DNA of 64,000 nt from Artemisia argyi. Lineage: Eukaryota; Streptophyta; Magnoliopsida; Asterales; Asteraceae. Location of the stretch: the NCBI GenBank assembly GCA_030686995.1, contig CM060707.1, forward strand, positions 84,306,472-84,370,471, given 5' to 3'. The notes under the pieces were generated by a model that was not told the DNA's origin, searched no databases, and saw only the letters and a list, made by a program, of their open reading frames with translations. Position numbers and translations under genes: made by a program. Shown in pieces: positions 42,036 to 53,770 of the stretch (positions are counted from its first letter, which is position 1; each line of letters opens with the position of its first letter).

Positions 42036-45000
42036 ATGGCTGAACCAATATTAATATCTTCAGCAAGCACCATCTTCTCAAGCAGCATACCACACCTCTC
42101 ACCCTCCCACCACCGTCCTCTTCGCCATGAAACACAACCATGCAACACCTCCAGAAAACCATTCTCCACCCTTACTTGTCAAGCAAGTCCTACTATCACC
42201 CCAACATCCACTACACCCTCAAAGAAAAAGAACCGGTACGAGTTAGTAAACTTAACAACATGGTTGCTAAAGCAAGAACAAGCTGGTCATATTGATGCAG
42301 AGTTAACTATAGTTCTTTCTAGCATTTCCTTGGCTTGCAAGCAAATTGCATCATTATTGCAAAGGTCTAGTATTATTAACTTGACTGGTGCTCAAGGGAC
42401 TATGAATATTCAAGGCGAAGATCAGAAGAAACTTGATGTCATTTCTAATGAGGTATAGTTTCACCTTTTCTGATCTAGTGTAAAAAATCTCTAGGCTAAT
42501 ATGCTCAAATAACAACTTCCTTTCATGTTTATACAATGTACTATTAGTCAATGATACCCATCAACCTAGAGGTTGTGGGTTCAAGTCTCGTCAAAGACAT
42601 GTGAGATAGAATTTGCGAGAAGTTGAATGTAGGTTGCTATGTTGATTAATTTTACATGTATCATGTTTTAATTTTATTACAATCTGAAAAGTAGGCTTCT
42701 ATATATGACTTGGAATATTGAAATTTATAACGTGTGATGTGGTATCTTCGATCAAAGATTATTTGGAAAGTTTTGTTAAACAAAGGTTTACAAGTGTTTA
42801 AGCTTGTGATAGTTGATTGATCAGTTTAGCGTAATTACCTTGATGATGATGGTTTTGGTTCCTTCAAACTCTAGAAAAATATATATATTTGGTGGAAAAT
42901 CATGTAGTTGTTCTGCAACTGCTTGAGATCAAGTGGCCGAACCGGGATCATAGCATCTGAGGAAGAGGACGTGCCAGTGGCTGTGGAAGAAACAAATTCG
43001 GGTAACTACATCGTTGTGTTCGACCCTATTGATGGATCTGCCAACATTGATATTGCCTTAACAACGGGCTCTATATTTGGCATATATGCTCCTGATGAGC
43101 AATGCCTTGTTGATTATGATAATGACACGGTATGTAAAATTTTCTCAAATCTTTCAAGTTCTCGCATCAATCATCATATTCTTGCAAATTGAAGTTGCAT
43201 AGTGTCTGAACTTACATTATTCAAAGTGATTTATGCAACTTAAAAGAATCAGAATATAATTAACCAGATAATAAGATTATCATTAGCTATAACAATTCCT
43301 CTACTGATTATCAAAATCTGATGATTTTGACCTTAAATAAATTATTTAACAATTAATCAGGACCTTTGAATTATTGCAACTTGCAAGTTCAAGTCACAGT
43401 AATTCATTTAATAGCACAATAAAATACCCTCCCAACAAAATCCATTAATTACTAACATGGAATATTTATGAAATTATAAAACACTATATAACTTCAAACA
43501 GCAGAAATATTTCACCACTATTTATCAGGGCCTTTTCTATTACATGGGTCATTTAACATAGCATGATAACTTGCCAAATCCACGTCCAAACTCCACCTGA
43601 AAATGTGTAATCTTATGGACTAAGGGGGTGTTTCTTTTTTCTCTTAGCTAAGAGAATGGGTCCACATAAGTATTTAATAATATTAATTTTTTGTGTGGAA
43701 CCCATTTATTTTCACTAATACATCTAAATCTACAAGGCAAAAAATGTATTCCTCTCCCCATTAAGACATATTAAGAGCCATGGGTCCCATATGGACCCCA
43801 CCCATCTCTTAGCTAACAAAAAAAATAAACACCCCCTAAGAATGCTTTCTTATTCCGGATCAGCTAGACGAGGCTAAAGAAAAATGTGTCGTGAGCGTCT
43901 GCCAGCCGGGGAGCAACTTATTAGCAGCAGGATACTGTTTATATTCAAGCTCTGTCGTGTTCACCATTTCAATAGGGAATGGAGTTCATGGATTCACACT
44001 TGATCCAGCGTATGGTGAATTCGTTCTAACACATGAGGACATAAAGATACCAAAATCAGGAAGAATTTACTCATTTAACGAAGGGAATTTTGATCTTTGG
44101 GACACTAAATTGCAGAACTATCTTAATCATCTAAGGAAACCTGGTGGACCTGCAGGAAAACCGTACTCAGGACGATACATTGGCTGTCTTGTTGGTGAAA
44201 TTCACAGACTGTTGCTTTATGGTGGCATCTATGGAAACCCACAAAATGAGAACGCGAAAAATGGGAATTTGAGGTTGCTATATGAATGCGCACCTATGAG
44301 TTATTTGGTGGAACAAGCTGGAGGGAAAGCTATAGATGGTGTTCAAAGGATTCTTGATATTCAACCCGAGAAGGTATATTCTTCTGTCTTTTAAGTTACA
44401 CTCTGGATTTTGCTTTTGGTATTAAAATCCGCGTACGAAAAAAGTACTAATATTGAGTTTTGAATACATACATGTTGACTTGCTTTTAGTCAATCAAACG
44501 GTTCTTTCAACTGCAAAATGTGTGTCAAAGTTTTTTTTTTGCAAAATTTGGTGTCTTGATTTTTATAAGCATGTTGTACAGATTAGAAATATTACTGTTA
44601 AGTTTCGGTCTTTCGGATGTGACAATAGGACCAATTTGGCGTTGGAATACACTATGACTTCTTTTGTCAGCTAATGTGCTAAACTATTTTTTCAACTCTA
44701 CATAATGTGTATCAATCGATTGGAGTGTCAAGAAATTTGTTATACCTGCAATTTTACTAATATACTCAAGTTGAGATTATGTCGATATTTTGGATTTTCT
44801 GAAGAAAACTGCAATACCTTCATTTTATTAATTGATTATAGACAGACAACTGTTGTTATATTATGGTGACTAAATGGGTACCAATTTGAGTTTAAATCAT
44901 ATATGGTTGAGCAGAAAAGTCAAAACGTAGCATAGAGTAGAAGGAAACGACTAAAGTCTGTAATATTGATTTATTTATTTATTTATTTTTGTCTGCAGAT

Positions 45001-45070
45001 TCACCAACGGACTCCGATATACATAGGAAGCCCAGATGAAATCGATAAGCTAGTTTCGTATTTGGTTTGA
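42036..45070 (+). CDS. CFBP1: Chloroplast fructose-1,6-bisphosphatase-like protein
   Basis: Four exons (42036-42452, 42908-43129, 43864-44373, 44999-45070), all in phase 0 with GT-AG borders, give 406 aa. Residues 1 to about 60 are Ser/Thr/Pro-rich, like a plastid transit peptide. The body matches plastid FBPase (Calvin cycle, fructose 1,6-bisphosphate to fructose 6-phosphate): LTTWLLKQEQAG, metal-site GEDQKKLD, IIASEEEDVP and FDPIDGSANID, and the end IHQRTPIYIGSPDEI. The redox cysteines are kept (Cys205, Cys221, Cys226), so thioredoxin control is plausible, but the loop is about four residues shorter than in pea. Odd changes: Asn338 and Asn348 replace the Tyr and Lys (mammalian Tyr264 and Lys274) that bind the 6-phosphate, and Ala replaces the second Ser of DGSS. 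No frame damage. It may be a diverged paralogue with altered activity. Confidence 0.93.
42545..42660 (+). mobile_element. Probable tRNA-derived SINE in FBPase intron 1
   Basis: GGTTGTGGGTTCAAGTCTCG looks like a pol III B box (GGTTCAANTC) and is followed by ACATGTGAGATAG, as in plant SINEs. The A box and tail are not clear. Confidence 0.45.
43621..43839. mobile_element. Tourist-like (PIF/Harbinger) MITE in FBPase intron 2
   Basis: The 213-bp element (43624-43836) begins GGGGGTGTTT and ends AAACACCCCC, with about 33-bp inverted repeats that extend to TTAGCTAAGAG. TAA duplications flank it (43621-43623, 43837-43839). It ends 27 bp before exon 3. Confidence 0.85.
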
Positions 45071-45921
45071 AACTTGTGCAGCATTTTGTTCCTGGGCAAC
45101 TTGAGCTGGGATTCATTCTGGTCATGTATTTAGATTTGCGTTAATGTCAAGAAACATCAAAATGTAAGTTGAAATTCAAATTAGTTGACACTACATCAAC
45201 TAACTTTTTGTTTAGTATTCCAAAATTTATATATTTTGAATAAACCATTTGTTTGGAAAATAAAGAATTATGATTGATAGTTCGTGCCATATGTATAGTG
45301 TTACTTTATGATTAAATCCACATGTTCAACTATACATCACCTTTAGTCACAACAATCCAAAGCGACTTTGTTAGTTCCCAACCGGTTAATACGTTTAAAA
45401 ACAGTAGTCTCAACTAGTTTATTGAGTTTATACTCGATGTCTACCAATACACTTTAGATCCTTGATTTAACAACAGCACACAAGTATTGTTTTGTACCAA
45501 CATGTCCCACTCTAATCTCGACTAGTTCATGAGATTAATGCAAAAACTTTCTTGATGTGACATGACAAACTAAATGTGTTTTAGGTTCATATCCAAAGGG
45601 TTGGCCGGGAAAGTGCTAATAGCATCCAATCAAGTTAAGTACCACCAGCATAAACTAATGAAAGAAACACACGAATAGACAGTCAGGGAATTTCGATCGC
45701 CCAAAAGTCAAAGTCGGCCACTTTAGAGCATTAGAACGATTCATTCTGATGCAAAGCTAGTTAAATCACAAGTGTTCAATAGGAAAGAGAAACAAAAACA
45801 CTTAAAAATGAGAATGCCAGCAGCCTACTTGTATCATAATATGTTGCAGCTATAGTTTCATGAAACATAAAGGAGACAATTAATAGAAAGCTACATGAGA
45901 CCATCATTGAGGATCACTTTC
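45071..45921. other. Convergent 3' regions of the FBPase and endosulfine genes
   Basis: No coding sequence seen; probably the two 3' UTRs and a short spacer. Confidence 0.5.
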
Positions 45922-48377
45922 TCATTCATTCATGGCTGTCCCCTCTGCTGCTGGTGTTCTATTTCCATCTATTCAAAACACCGACACAATCACATATCAG
46001 AAAGCCAAACTACTTAAGTAGCAAATAGCAAAAGAACAGATAATTCATCTCACAAGGCATAACAGGTGTGTACAAGTTAATCTGGGCTGACACAGCCGGA
46101 GAACTGGACCACACCAAATTGGTAGGGAGTAAATTCAGTTTGTTTCTTGGTTTTAAAGTTTTTTCAAATATGGTTATCAAATCAGAGTATTATTATTATT
46201 TTTAAAAATTATTCTTAGTGTGGTCCGAAATCGAAATCGAAACGGAAACTGAAACCCAGCCCATTCTATAGTAATTCTAGTACATTCAAACTTAGCATAA
46301 TGTAGATTTACATTTATTCTTTTAAACTAAGGAAACCCTAGTTTGTCGGTTAACACTGCGGTTTGATAGCAAACTGGTTTAGATAGGTCCGTTTCTTTGT
46401 TCCATTTATTTCTTATTTTCCGACTCCAGTTTGTTCTCCGTTTGAGACTTCGGTCTGGTCCGGTCCAGTTTCGTCTCAAGGAATACCCCTAGACATAACT
46501 AGATGCTTAAACAAGAAGCTAAAGGAACTTTTTAGTAGAGGCCACAAAACAGGCAGGTCATGTAATAGTAACTATGGGTTCGGGTGTCTGGGTAACTTTG
46601 TGAGAGTCAAATCGGGTCGGGTAGGGATGAGCCAATAACATTTCTATTTTGCGAATACTTTAAGTAATAAATATGGTTTCAGAAGCTAGATTGTTATAAT
46701 GATAACATAACTTACTTTAAATAAAACGATTTAAGATGAAGTAAGCAAAATCAAATTAGGCGCCTTTTCACTCATACATTTGACCCGTTTCGTTTTATGG
46801 CTAATTTTTAAATTTGATCCCTCTGACCTGAAAAATAACTAAAATTTAAAGGCTACGAAAGTTTGCATCCTATGTCGAGTCAACAAAGATATCATGAATC
46901 GATTTGGTAAGCATATATAATTAGTTGCTCAACTCCTGTTCCCATTTTCTATTTTCCTTATAGGTTCTGACTATCGTCATTGGGACATAACTTGATGGTG
47001 TTGATTGAAATTCAAGTTGTTCTCTATTAGCACTTTATTTAAACAAATAAAGGTAGAGTGTGAACAGTCATATGTTTCAAGTTTATTCGGGAGAAGATAA
47101 CAGTATTGTACTTCACTGGTAAATATAGGAATCTGGTTAATAATTTTGAATAAAGTTAACACATTTACCTTCTCCATCTGTCGGTGCACAAGGAGATTTC
47201 CGATATCGTGTTTGCTGTTGAGTCGGCTGGATGGTAACATAGCAAGACAAATAAACAGTATGTCATAATCAAGAAACTGATAGGATAAAATAATACCAGT
47301 CGGCAGCTAAAGGAGATAAATAGAAGTGATAACTTCAAACCGTTAACTTACGAATGGGTCAGTTTGGAATTTCGTTTTATCCCTAATAGTCAAAATGGCC
47401 GAATGCAAGGCCCATGGCGTAGAGAACACCATTTAGCAAATATATAGTGGCAAATTAGCAATGGCGTAGGCACCCCAAACCATCATGACAGAGAGCAACA
47501 ATGGGAGTAGAAAGCAAGAATGCAAGATGATCCATTCAATTGGAATAAAATACCAGGATGTTTCTTGCTTGTTCCAGATACAATAATAGAGATTTTGCAG
47601 AGTGGAAAGAAATTACAACATCAAAAGATGGGGACATGTTTACTATAAGTTTTATAAAGAAAAAGAAAAGATGAAAAACAGCAATTTGAGGGGAATACAA
47701 AAATAGTAAGAGTCAAGAATAGTAAAGGATATCATTCAGCACAGAAATGTAGCAGTTCAAGGACCATCAAGCAGTTTACATACCTGTAGTTTAGGCCGAA
47801 GTGCCTCGAGAGGTCCTTTGGGCTTATCTGCACCTTGCTGTCAGCAACAACATGTATAAGAGTGTTACAAACATGTCTTTGTTCTCCAAAATATTATTAA
47901 TAAAATACCTAAACAGAGGACTAGCAGTCTAAGTAAAAAGGTTTTGCAAAGTTTGTGTTGTACTACCGCAAGCATTTTGCTAATTCTATTTGTCTTTAAT
48001 TGCCAATTATTCTCATGGTGAGGGCAAATATATAATTGAGGCAGAGGAGATGTACCTTTCCTAGAGCCCAGTCAGCAGAATCAAAATAAGCGCGTTCATG
48101 ATCCTGCCATCAAATATAAGACAAGAAAACCTAAAATTATACAATAGTTTACAGGTATTAATTAACAGAATGGAATTGAAGTCATTACCTTAGAAATAAG
48201 GGGGGCCCTTTTTGGCACGATACCTCCGTACTTTTTCTTAATGACTTCCTCCTATTTAAGAAGACAAATAGTATAATATTTAATCAGTTTGTTTATCTGA
48301 CACTAGAATAAAGTGATGGTATATGTGCACAGACTTACTTCCTTTTGAGATAAAGCCAGCTTAGATGCCTCAGCCAT
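45922..48377 (-). CDS. Endosulfine / ARPP-19 family protein
   Basis: Six minus-strand coding exons with GT-AG borders: 48377-48339, 48251-48189, 48103-48056, 47837-47784, 47226-47169 and 45968-45922 (TGA). They encode 102 aa: MAEASKLALSQKE, EEVIKKKYGGIVPKRAPLIS, DHERAYFDSADWALGK, QGADKPKGPLEALRPKLQ, PTQQQTRYRKSPCAPTDGE, DGNRTPAAEGTAMNE. FDSADW (Ser43) is the family hallmark. In animals and yeast, phosphorylation of that Ser by Greatwall/Rim15-type kinase makes the protein an inhibitor of PP2A-B55; the same role in plants is inferred. Length fits plant members (about 110 aa). The ATG is preceded by an acceptor (TTGCAG), so an intron splits the 5' UTR. Intron 5 is the longest (1.2 kb). The frame is intact. 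Confidence 0.9.
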
Positions 48378-48394
48378 TTGTGTTTGCACACAAG

Positions 48395-48911
48395 CTGCAA
48401 TATCACACATTACAATTATGAATCCTCTATCAATATAGTAACAGGAACATACTATCATTTCTGAATGAAACGACTACACACAGCAAAAACGAAACCATTA
48501 AACTCCGTCCTAACTTATAACTAGTATTAATGCGTTCACCTAAATTATACACACCCTGACTGATGATTCTAAGAAAGAAATATATATGCACCAAAATCAT
48601 CAGTTGCTTGACCTACCTGCCTAATTAATATAATCAAGTTGAGGATATGTTTTATTTTATAAAACTAATAATAGGGAATACAAAACATATTTTTACTCCA
48701 TTAATAACATAACGATAGATCAAATAAAATAACGGCGAGAGAGAGAGACTTATTATTATGGTTAGGGAATTCAGATTTAATTACCCAAGTTGAACAGTAA
48801 TTAAGTTATATCCTGTTATTGTTGTTGGTATACAGAATGAATGATTGTTTTGTTTTGACCACTGCTCTCTCTATAGCACCGCGTTTTTCTTTCTTTTATT
48901 TTTAGAGTTAA
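48395..48911 (-). promoter_or_regulatory. 5' UTR intron and promoter region of the endosulfine gene
   Basis: The acceptor at about 48395 shows an upstream leader exon, which I place loosely between 48740 and 48870 (GAGAGAG-rich on the plus strand). No TATA box is evident. Confidence 0.35.
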
Positions 48912-49038
48912 CTAGCCGGGTAGCCCGCGCATTGCGGCGGGTGTGTTTTGTATTTTGTGGGTTGTACGGTGTGATTAATAATTTTGTTATTTGAAGTATG
49001 CATATATTTACATGGAAGCATAATTTGTTTATGTTTAC

Positions 49039-49086
<48 letters not shown>

Positions 49087-49268
49087 GTTGCGGTTGAAAC
49101 TTTTTTGGGTTTGTTTTTTCGGTATGCTTTTTTTTTTTTTTTTTTTTTTTCCTTGTTTGGTATTTTAAAAGAAACAAATTTGTATAAGAAATTTTTTGTA
49201 AGTGTATTATTTTTTGTGTTTTTTATTTTTATTTTTTTGAAAAAACAAATTTTCATAAGGAAATTTAC

Positions 49269-49311
<43 letters not shown>

Positions 49312-49414
49312 TAGCGAGTACTGTAGCGACACGTGGCGAAAAAATTACTGTAGCAAGCACTGTAGCAACTACAGTGCCGCTACAGTAAAGCTTTCTGCCT
49401 TTTAATATATATAG
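48912..49414 (-). mobile_element. Short non-autonomous Helitron
   Basis: The minus strand ends with a GC-rich hairpin (CCCGCCGCAATGCGCGGG), then CTACCCGG and CTAG, then host TT. This is a typical plant Helitron 3' end. The other end reads TACTATATATATTAAAAGG, like Helitron 5' ends without the leading TC. About 500 bp with no ORF, and with several T or A homopolymers and repeated CTGTAGC motifs. Confidence 0.75.
49041..49308. repeat. Long T and A homopolymers inside the Helitron
   Basis: T run at about 49041-49084, T-rich run at about 49129-49150, and A run at about 49274-49307. They explain the Lys- or Phe-rich ORF readings, which are not genes. Confidence 0.85.
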
Positions 49415-50037
49415 TAATTTCAAAAATGGTCCATGTGGTTTGTCGAGTTTAACGTATATAGTCTTTATACTTTTTTTTAACGGATCCCCTCCCTGTGGTT
49501 ACGACCCATAACGGGTTTGGTCCCTTGACTAAATTTTCCGTTTGTTTGACCGTTAACTTGGTCATGTGACAAAAATGTGAGGGCTAATTATGTCTTTTCA
49601 AACTGCTGCACAATATTAGCAGTTGCACATGTCCATAACATTTGTTTGTACATTTGACCTCTCCAACTCAGCTTCATATTGTCATATATGTGTTTAAGGC
49701 AAAACCTATGCTCAGCTAGGGAAGGTCTATGCTATTGCTGGTATGACACCCTAAGACAGTTGAAATATAGAACAAGTTCATTATTTGACAATGGAAATAT
49801 AAACCAAGTTTCATTCGATCAATACACTTGAAATATAAAACAAGATTAATAGAAACCATACCTTTTGCCTATTTGATATAAAGGTAAAATTTGAGTTCTG
49901 AAAAGCTCCAAGTCATCACCAACACAATCAAGAAACCTGGTGTGTATTAATTTACACACCTTTTCTTTACCAAATATCAGACCAAAATGACCAAAAACCC
50001 GACTATGAATGCCAAATACGTTGTGTTTTTGTGTTTG
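49415..50037. other. Intergenic, transposon-like debris
   Basis: 49420-49560 has phrases such as GGTCCATGTGGTTTGTCGAG that mark ends of plant DNA transposons. No gene is supported. Confidence 0.4.
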
Positions 50038-53000
50038 TGATGTGCAGGTACGGATATTTAAGAAAAAGACAAAAATCATGGAAAAACAAACAAACACGAG
50101 CACGGGAATGGAAAGAGTGTGCGGAAGCCGAGGCCGGGAAAGAAATTTTCACCATTGGATCGTATTTGAGCACGGATTTACATAATCAACCTTGAAGAAT
50201 CAGAGCATTGCAAAAAAATACCCTTGAATTAAGTTTACTCAATTGGCAGATTTGGTCCTCGGAGTTTAACAAATTACAACCTTAGTCCTTGGATTTTATT
50301 AATTCTAAAAACCAAACAACATCAAGCCTGGTCCATTTTATTCCAATACCCAGCCCATCATTTAAACTCAAGCCCAAAACATAACCCGGTCCACCCATAC
50401 ATTCCTCGGTCAAACTCCTAGTCAAAGGTCAAAACAAATAAAATAAATTACCCATACCATTTACCCGCCCCCAAATCACCCCATCAACCCAGGTCCCATG
50501 AACCCTAGTTACTGTTCCACCCTTAATTACCACAATTAAGGGCAAAATAGTACAATCAACTTGGTTCTAGAAGATCAGTGTGATGTCAGAGTGTCAGATG
50601 AGCGAAGAAACACACGTTTGGGTAACGTGGCAGTATTTGAGTGGATGGAACGCGTCACGAATTCTAATCTAAGGGTGGATATTTGATGGCAATGATTGGG
50701 AAAGGATCCAAGGGTGCTCAGAGGCTATCAACAAACACAACTCACACGGATTGCCAAGCTGGCAATCTGTGGCTATCTCTTCTCACTTGTATTATAAATA
50801 GAGGTATTAGGCTACAGTAATAGGTGTGGAGTTTTGAGTAGCAAAGCTCTGCCAATTTTATTTCTCATCTTTTAGTGTAATTTTACTTTTAATTGTAATC
50901 TTATATTATCAATGAAATCAGTCTTTTAATCAATTGTTTTAGCTTGTTGTTATATCTTATTATTCAAGCTTATTTATGTTTAGTACTTATCATAAATTCA
51001 GTATTTAGTCTTCTTGTATTTTGTTACATTTAAATTCAGTTTCAAATTAGCTTAATAATTTCATAAGAAAACAGAAAATACAAAAAGAGATTTGGCAAAA
51101 ATCAGTTTTCAAACGAGTTATTTCGGTAGTCAGTGCATCTCATCTTAGCTAAATAGCTATTGAGAGTTTGAGTTTTGAGATTTATATCAGTTTATGTTCC
51201 ATTTTTACTAAACAGTCAAGTTTAGTCATCAGACTTTTGATATAGTTGGAATTTGGAATTCAAAGGTAGATTGAGATAGAAATGGAAGATCTCAGCCTAT
51301 CTAAGTGATAGGCAAGCTTAGTGAATCACTCCTTTTCATGCTGGAGTGAGATTCATTGTAAGTTCCATTTGAATTCAAAGTTACTTAGTTCATAAATTTC
51401 TTATTAATATTACTACTAGCATATTATTAATTCTAGTTGTTCTCTGTTATTGTACTGTTACATTGATTAGGTTAGATGACATTGTAGTTGTTTTTGTTGT
51501 TTTGTTCATCTATTATCTGTTTGAATATAGCTTAGTTGTTGTTGATCAACTGTTTTATTTGTGAATCTGAGGAACTGAGGTTGAGTAGATTATAGCTATA
51601 GAATTGAGTTTCAGTCGTTCAATTTAGAAGTTTGTGACTGCATTGGATATAAGTTGTGGTAATTAGAAGATTGGCATTAGTAGGTTTGGTACAATTTAGT
51701 ATCTGCAGGGGTGTTTGGATATGTGATTTGAATACTGCTGCTATTGATTCTTTGATGTTAATTGTGCACAAATAGATCACTTTAGGCTAGCATAGGTCAG
51801 TTACAGCAATTGAATGTGATTTTATTGCATTATAGTCAAAATAGATTTAAATAATTAATTAACAGTTAGATTAGTTGAAAACAGTTAGAATAATTGTAGT
51901 AGAGATTGCATATTGGTATTAGATAGCTTAATTTAGTTTATTAGTAGCTTATTATAAATTCTAGGTTTAGAATTACTTAAATGAAATTGAATTTAGTCAA
52001 CTAGCATAGTTCTTAAGAAAATTCAACTGTTTCATTTTTCATGGTCCATAGGCTGCTGTTTCATGCTAATTTTAGATCAGTATAAGTGTAAACGAGATAG
52101 GGCTTTTGAAGTTTTCATGATCTTTGGTTGGTAGTCCATCATTTTTCCCCATTGGTTTTAAGATAAGAGCTTATTAGGCAGTGCTTATTTGGACTGCAAG
52201 TTAGTTGCTTAGGCCTGTTTACTGATTTGAGAATATTGGACTGCATTTGACTGTTTGAGCTTGTGATTGAGTATTCTTTGGCTTTTCTGAGTTACTTTAC
52301 AGTTGTTTAAGAGTTATTTATGATCTGCTTGTTCTGGCTTTTTCATTTTCCATATCTGCTTATTAATAGATTTTAGTAAGATTGCTTATTAGCTTAGATC
52401 TTGTGTTTCTGTGTATTATTTCTTCTAATCTGAGCTTATCTGAGTCATTTATTGCTTATTACATTTAAATTTCAAGTTTGGTTTAGTTTCGTGGCAAGTG
52501 CTTATAAATAAGCACTTGCCATAAGCTGTTTAAGCACTGAATAAGCACTTCTGCTTAATTTCTTTATTCCAAAATTTTTCTGCAAGCTCATTATAATATT
52601 TTAGATTTTCTGTAAATTTTTCATAATTTTCTGAGTTGATTTGATATTTTTCTTAATATTTCTTCACTTTTAATCATTTTTAAATCATTTTTAATTACCA
52701 AAAATCCATAAAAAAATCAGAAAAAGCTTTGAAAATTACAAAAATATTTTTAGAAATTCTTTTATAATATTTTAGAATTTTTATAATTAAATTTTTATTT
52801 TTCCACTTTATTTTTCTATTTTTCTTTATTTTAAATTCATTTTTAATTCCTAAAATAGAAAATAAATTCTAGAAAATAAATAAAAACTCAAAAAAATATT
52901 TTTCTTTTTCTTAAAATTCTTTTTAATAGTTTAAGATTTTTATAAAATATTTTCACATTTGTAGGATCATTTTTCATTAAACGTTACGTTTTAAATTTTA

Positions 53001-53258
53001 CGGTTACATTTCCGTTTTCACATTTTTGACTTTTGTGCATTTTTAGCTTGTACTCTTTGCATATTTCATCTTTGTTTGTTATTACTTGAATAATTTGATT
53101 ACTATTTTCACTTTCTCACTTTTCAATTCACGATTTCACGAATCGATATTCTCAATTCCATTCGCCTTCGTTGGGAAACGACTCGGGTGATCCGTATTTT
53201 ACGCGGATCACTTCGATACTATACTATATATTACATAATTGGTTTTCACGACGAATCA
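50038..53258 (+). repeat. Gypsy 5' LTR (about 3221 bp)
   Basis: Bounds are inferred from TGATGTGCAGG at the left and CGAATCA six bases before the primer site. A TATA box (TTATAAATA, about 50792-50800) is followed by AATGAAATC-type polyadenylation sequence near 50910. The 3' LTR is not in the window, so the left edge is provisional. Confidence 0.6.
50792..50800 (+). promoter_or_regulatory. LTR TATA box
   Basis: TTATAAATA, about 755 bp into the LTR. Confidence 0.5.
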
Positions 53259-53264
53259 ATTTTT

Positions 53265-53282
53265 TGGCGCCGCTGCCGGGGA
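53265..53282 (+). promoter_or_regulatory. Primer binding site, tRNA-Asp
   Basis: TGGCGCCGCTGCCGGGGA, one base from the perfect complement of the plant tRNA-Asp 3' end. Confidence 0.8.
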
Positions 53283-53770
53283 AGGCCGAAGTGAATTTTT
53301 GAATATCGTTTTGAAAAATCGTGTTTTGTTGAGCCTTCCTCTACTTTGTATATATATCTCTATAAAAATTGAAAAATTCAAAACACTTTTCCTAAAGTGT
53401 TAACAAAATACAAAAAAAAAAAATAATAAAAGTTACAGCCTCGACTCGACCGAAAGGAAGGGCGTTGTAAACCAAAAAAGTCTCGCAATATAACGAAAAC
53501 GTAAATTAGTTATTTATCGGATTATTTCAATTACTACAACCGAATAAGCGGGAAATACGGAAGCTAAGACATTAAATTGCTAGCTGAAGAGAGAAACACT
53601 CTTTTCTCCAGTCCCGTCGCGCGTAGTTTTGAAAGAAACGGTTTTTGATTAACGTAACGTTTCAATAAAAAGAAAAACAAAAGAAATAAAAAGTTTTTGT
53701 GAAAAAATATAAAAAAACAAAAAGATTTTCTTTTCTCTTTACTTTTTCATTTTCTTTTTGCTTGTGGTGT

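Noticed and set aside
48908..49314. Lys-rich and Phe-rich ORFs
   Set aside because: Homopolymer readings inside the short Helitron.
49846..50103. 85-aa minus-strand ORF as a Mutator-like transposase piece
   Set aside because: The resemblance (DDLELFRTQILPLYQIGKRY) is too weak and short to support, and the ORF runs into the gypsy LTR.
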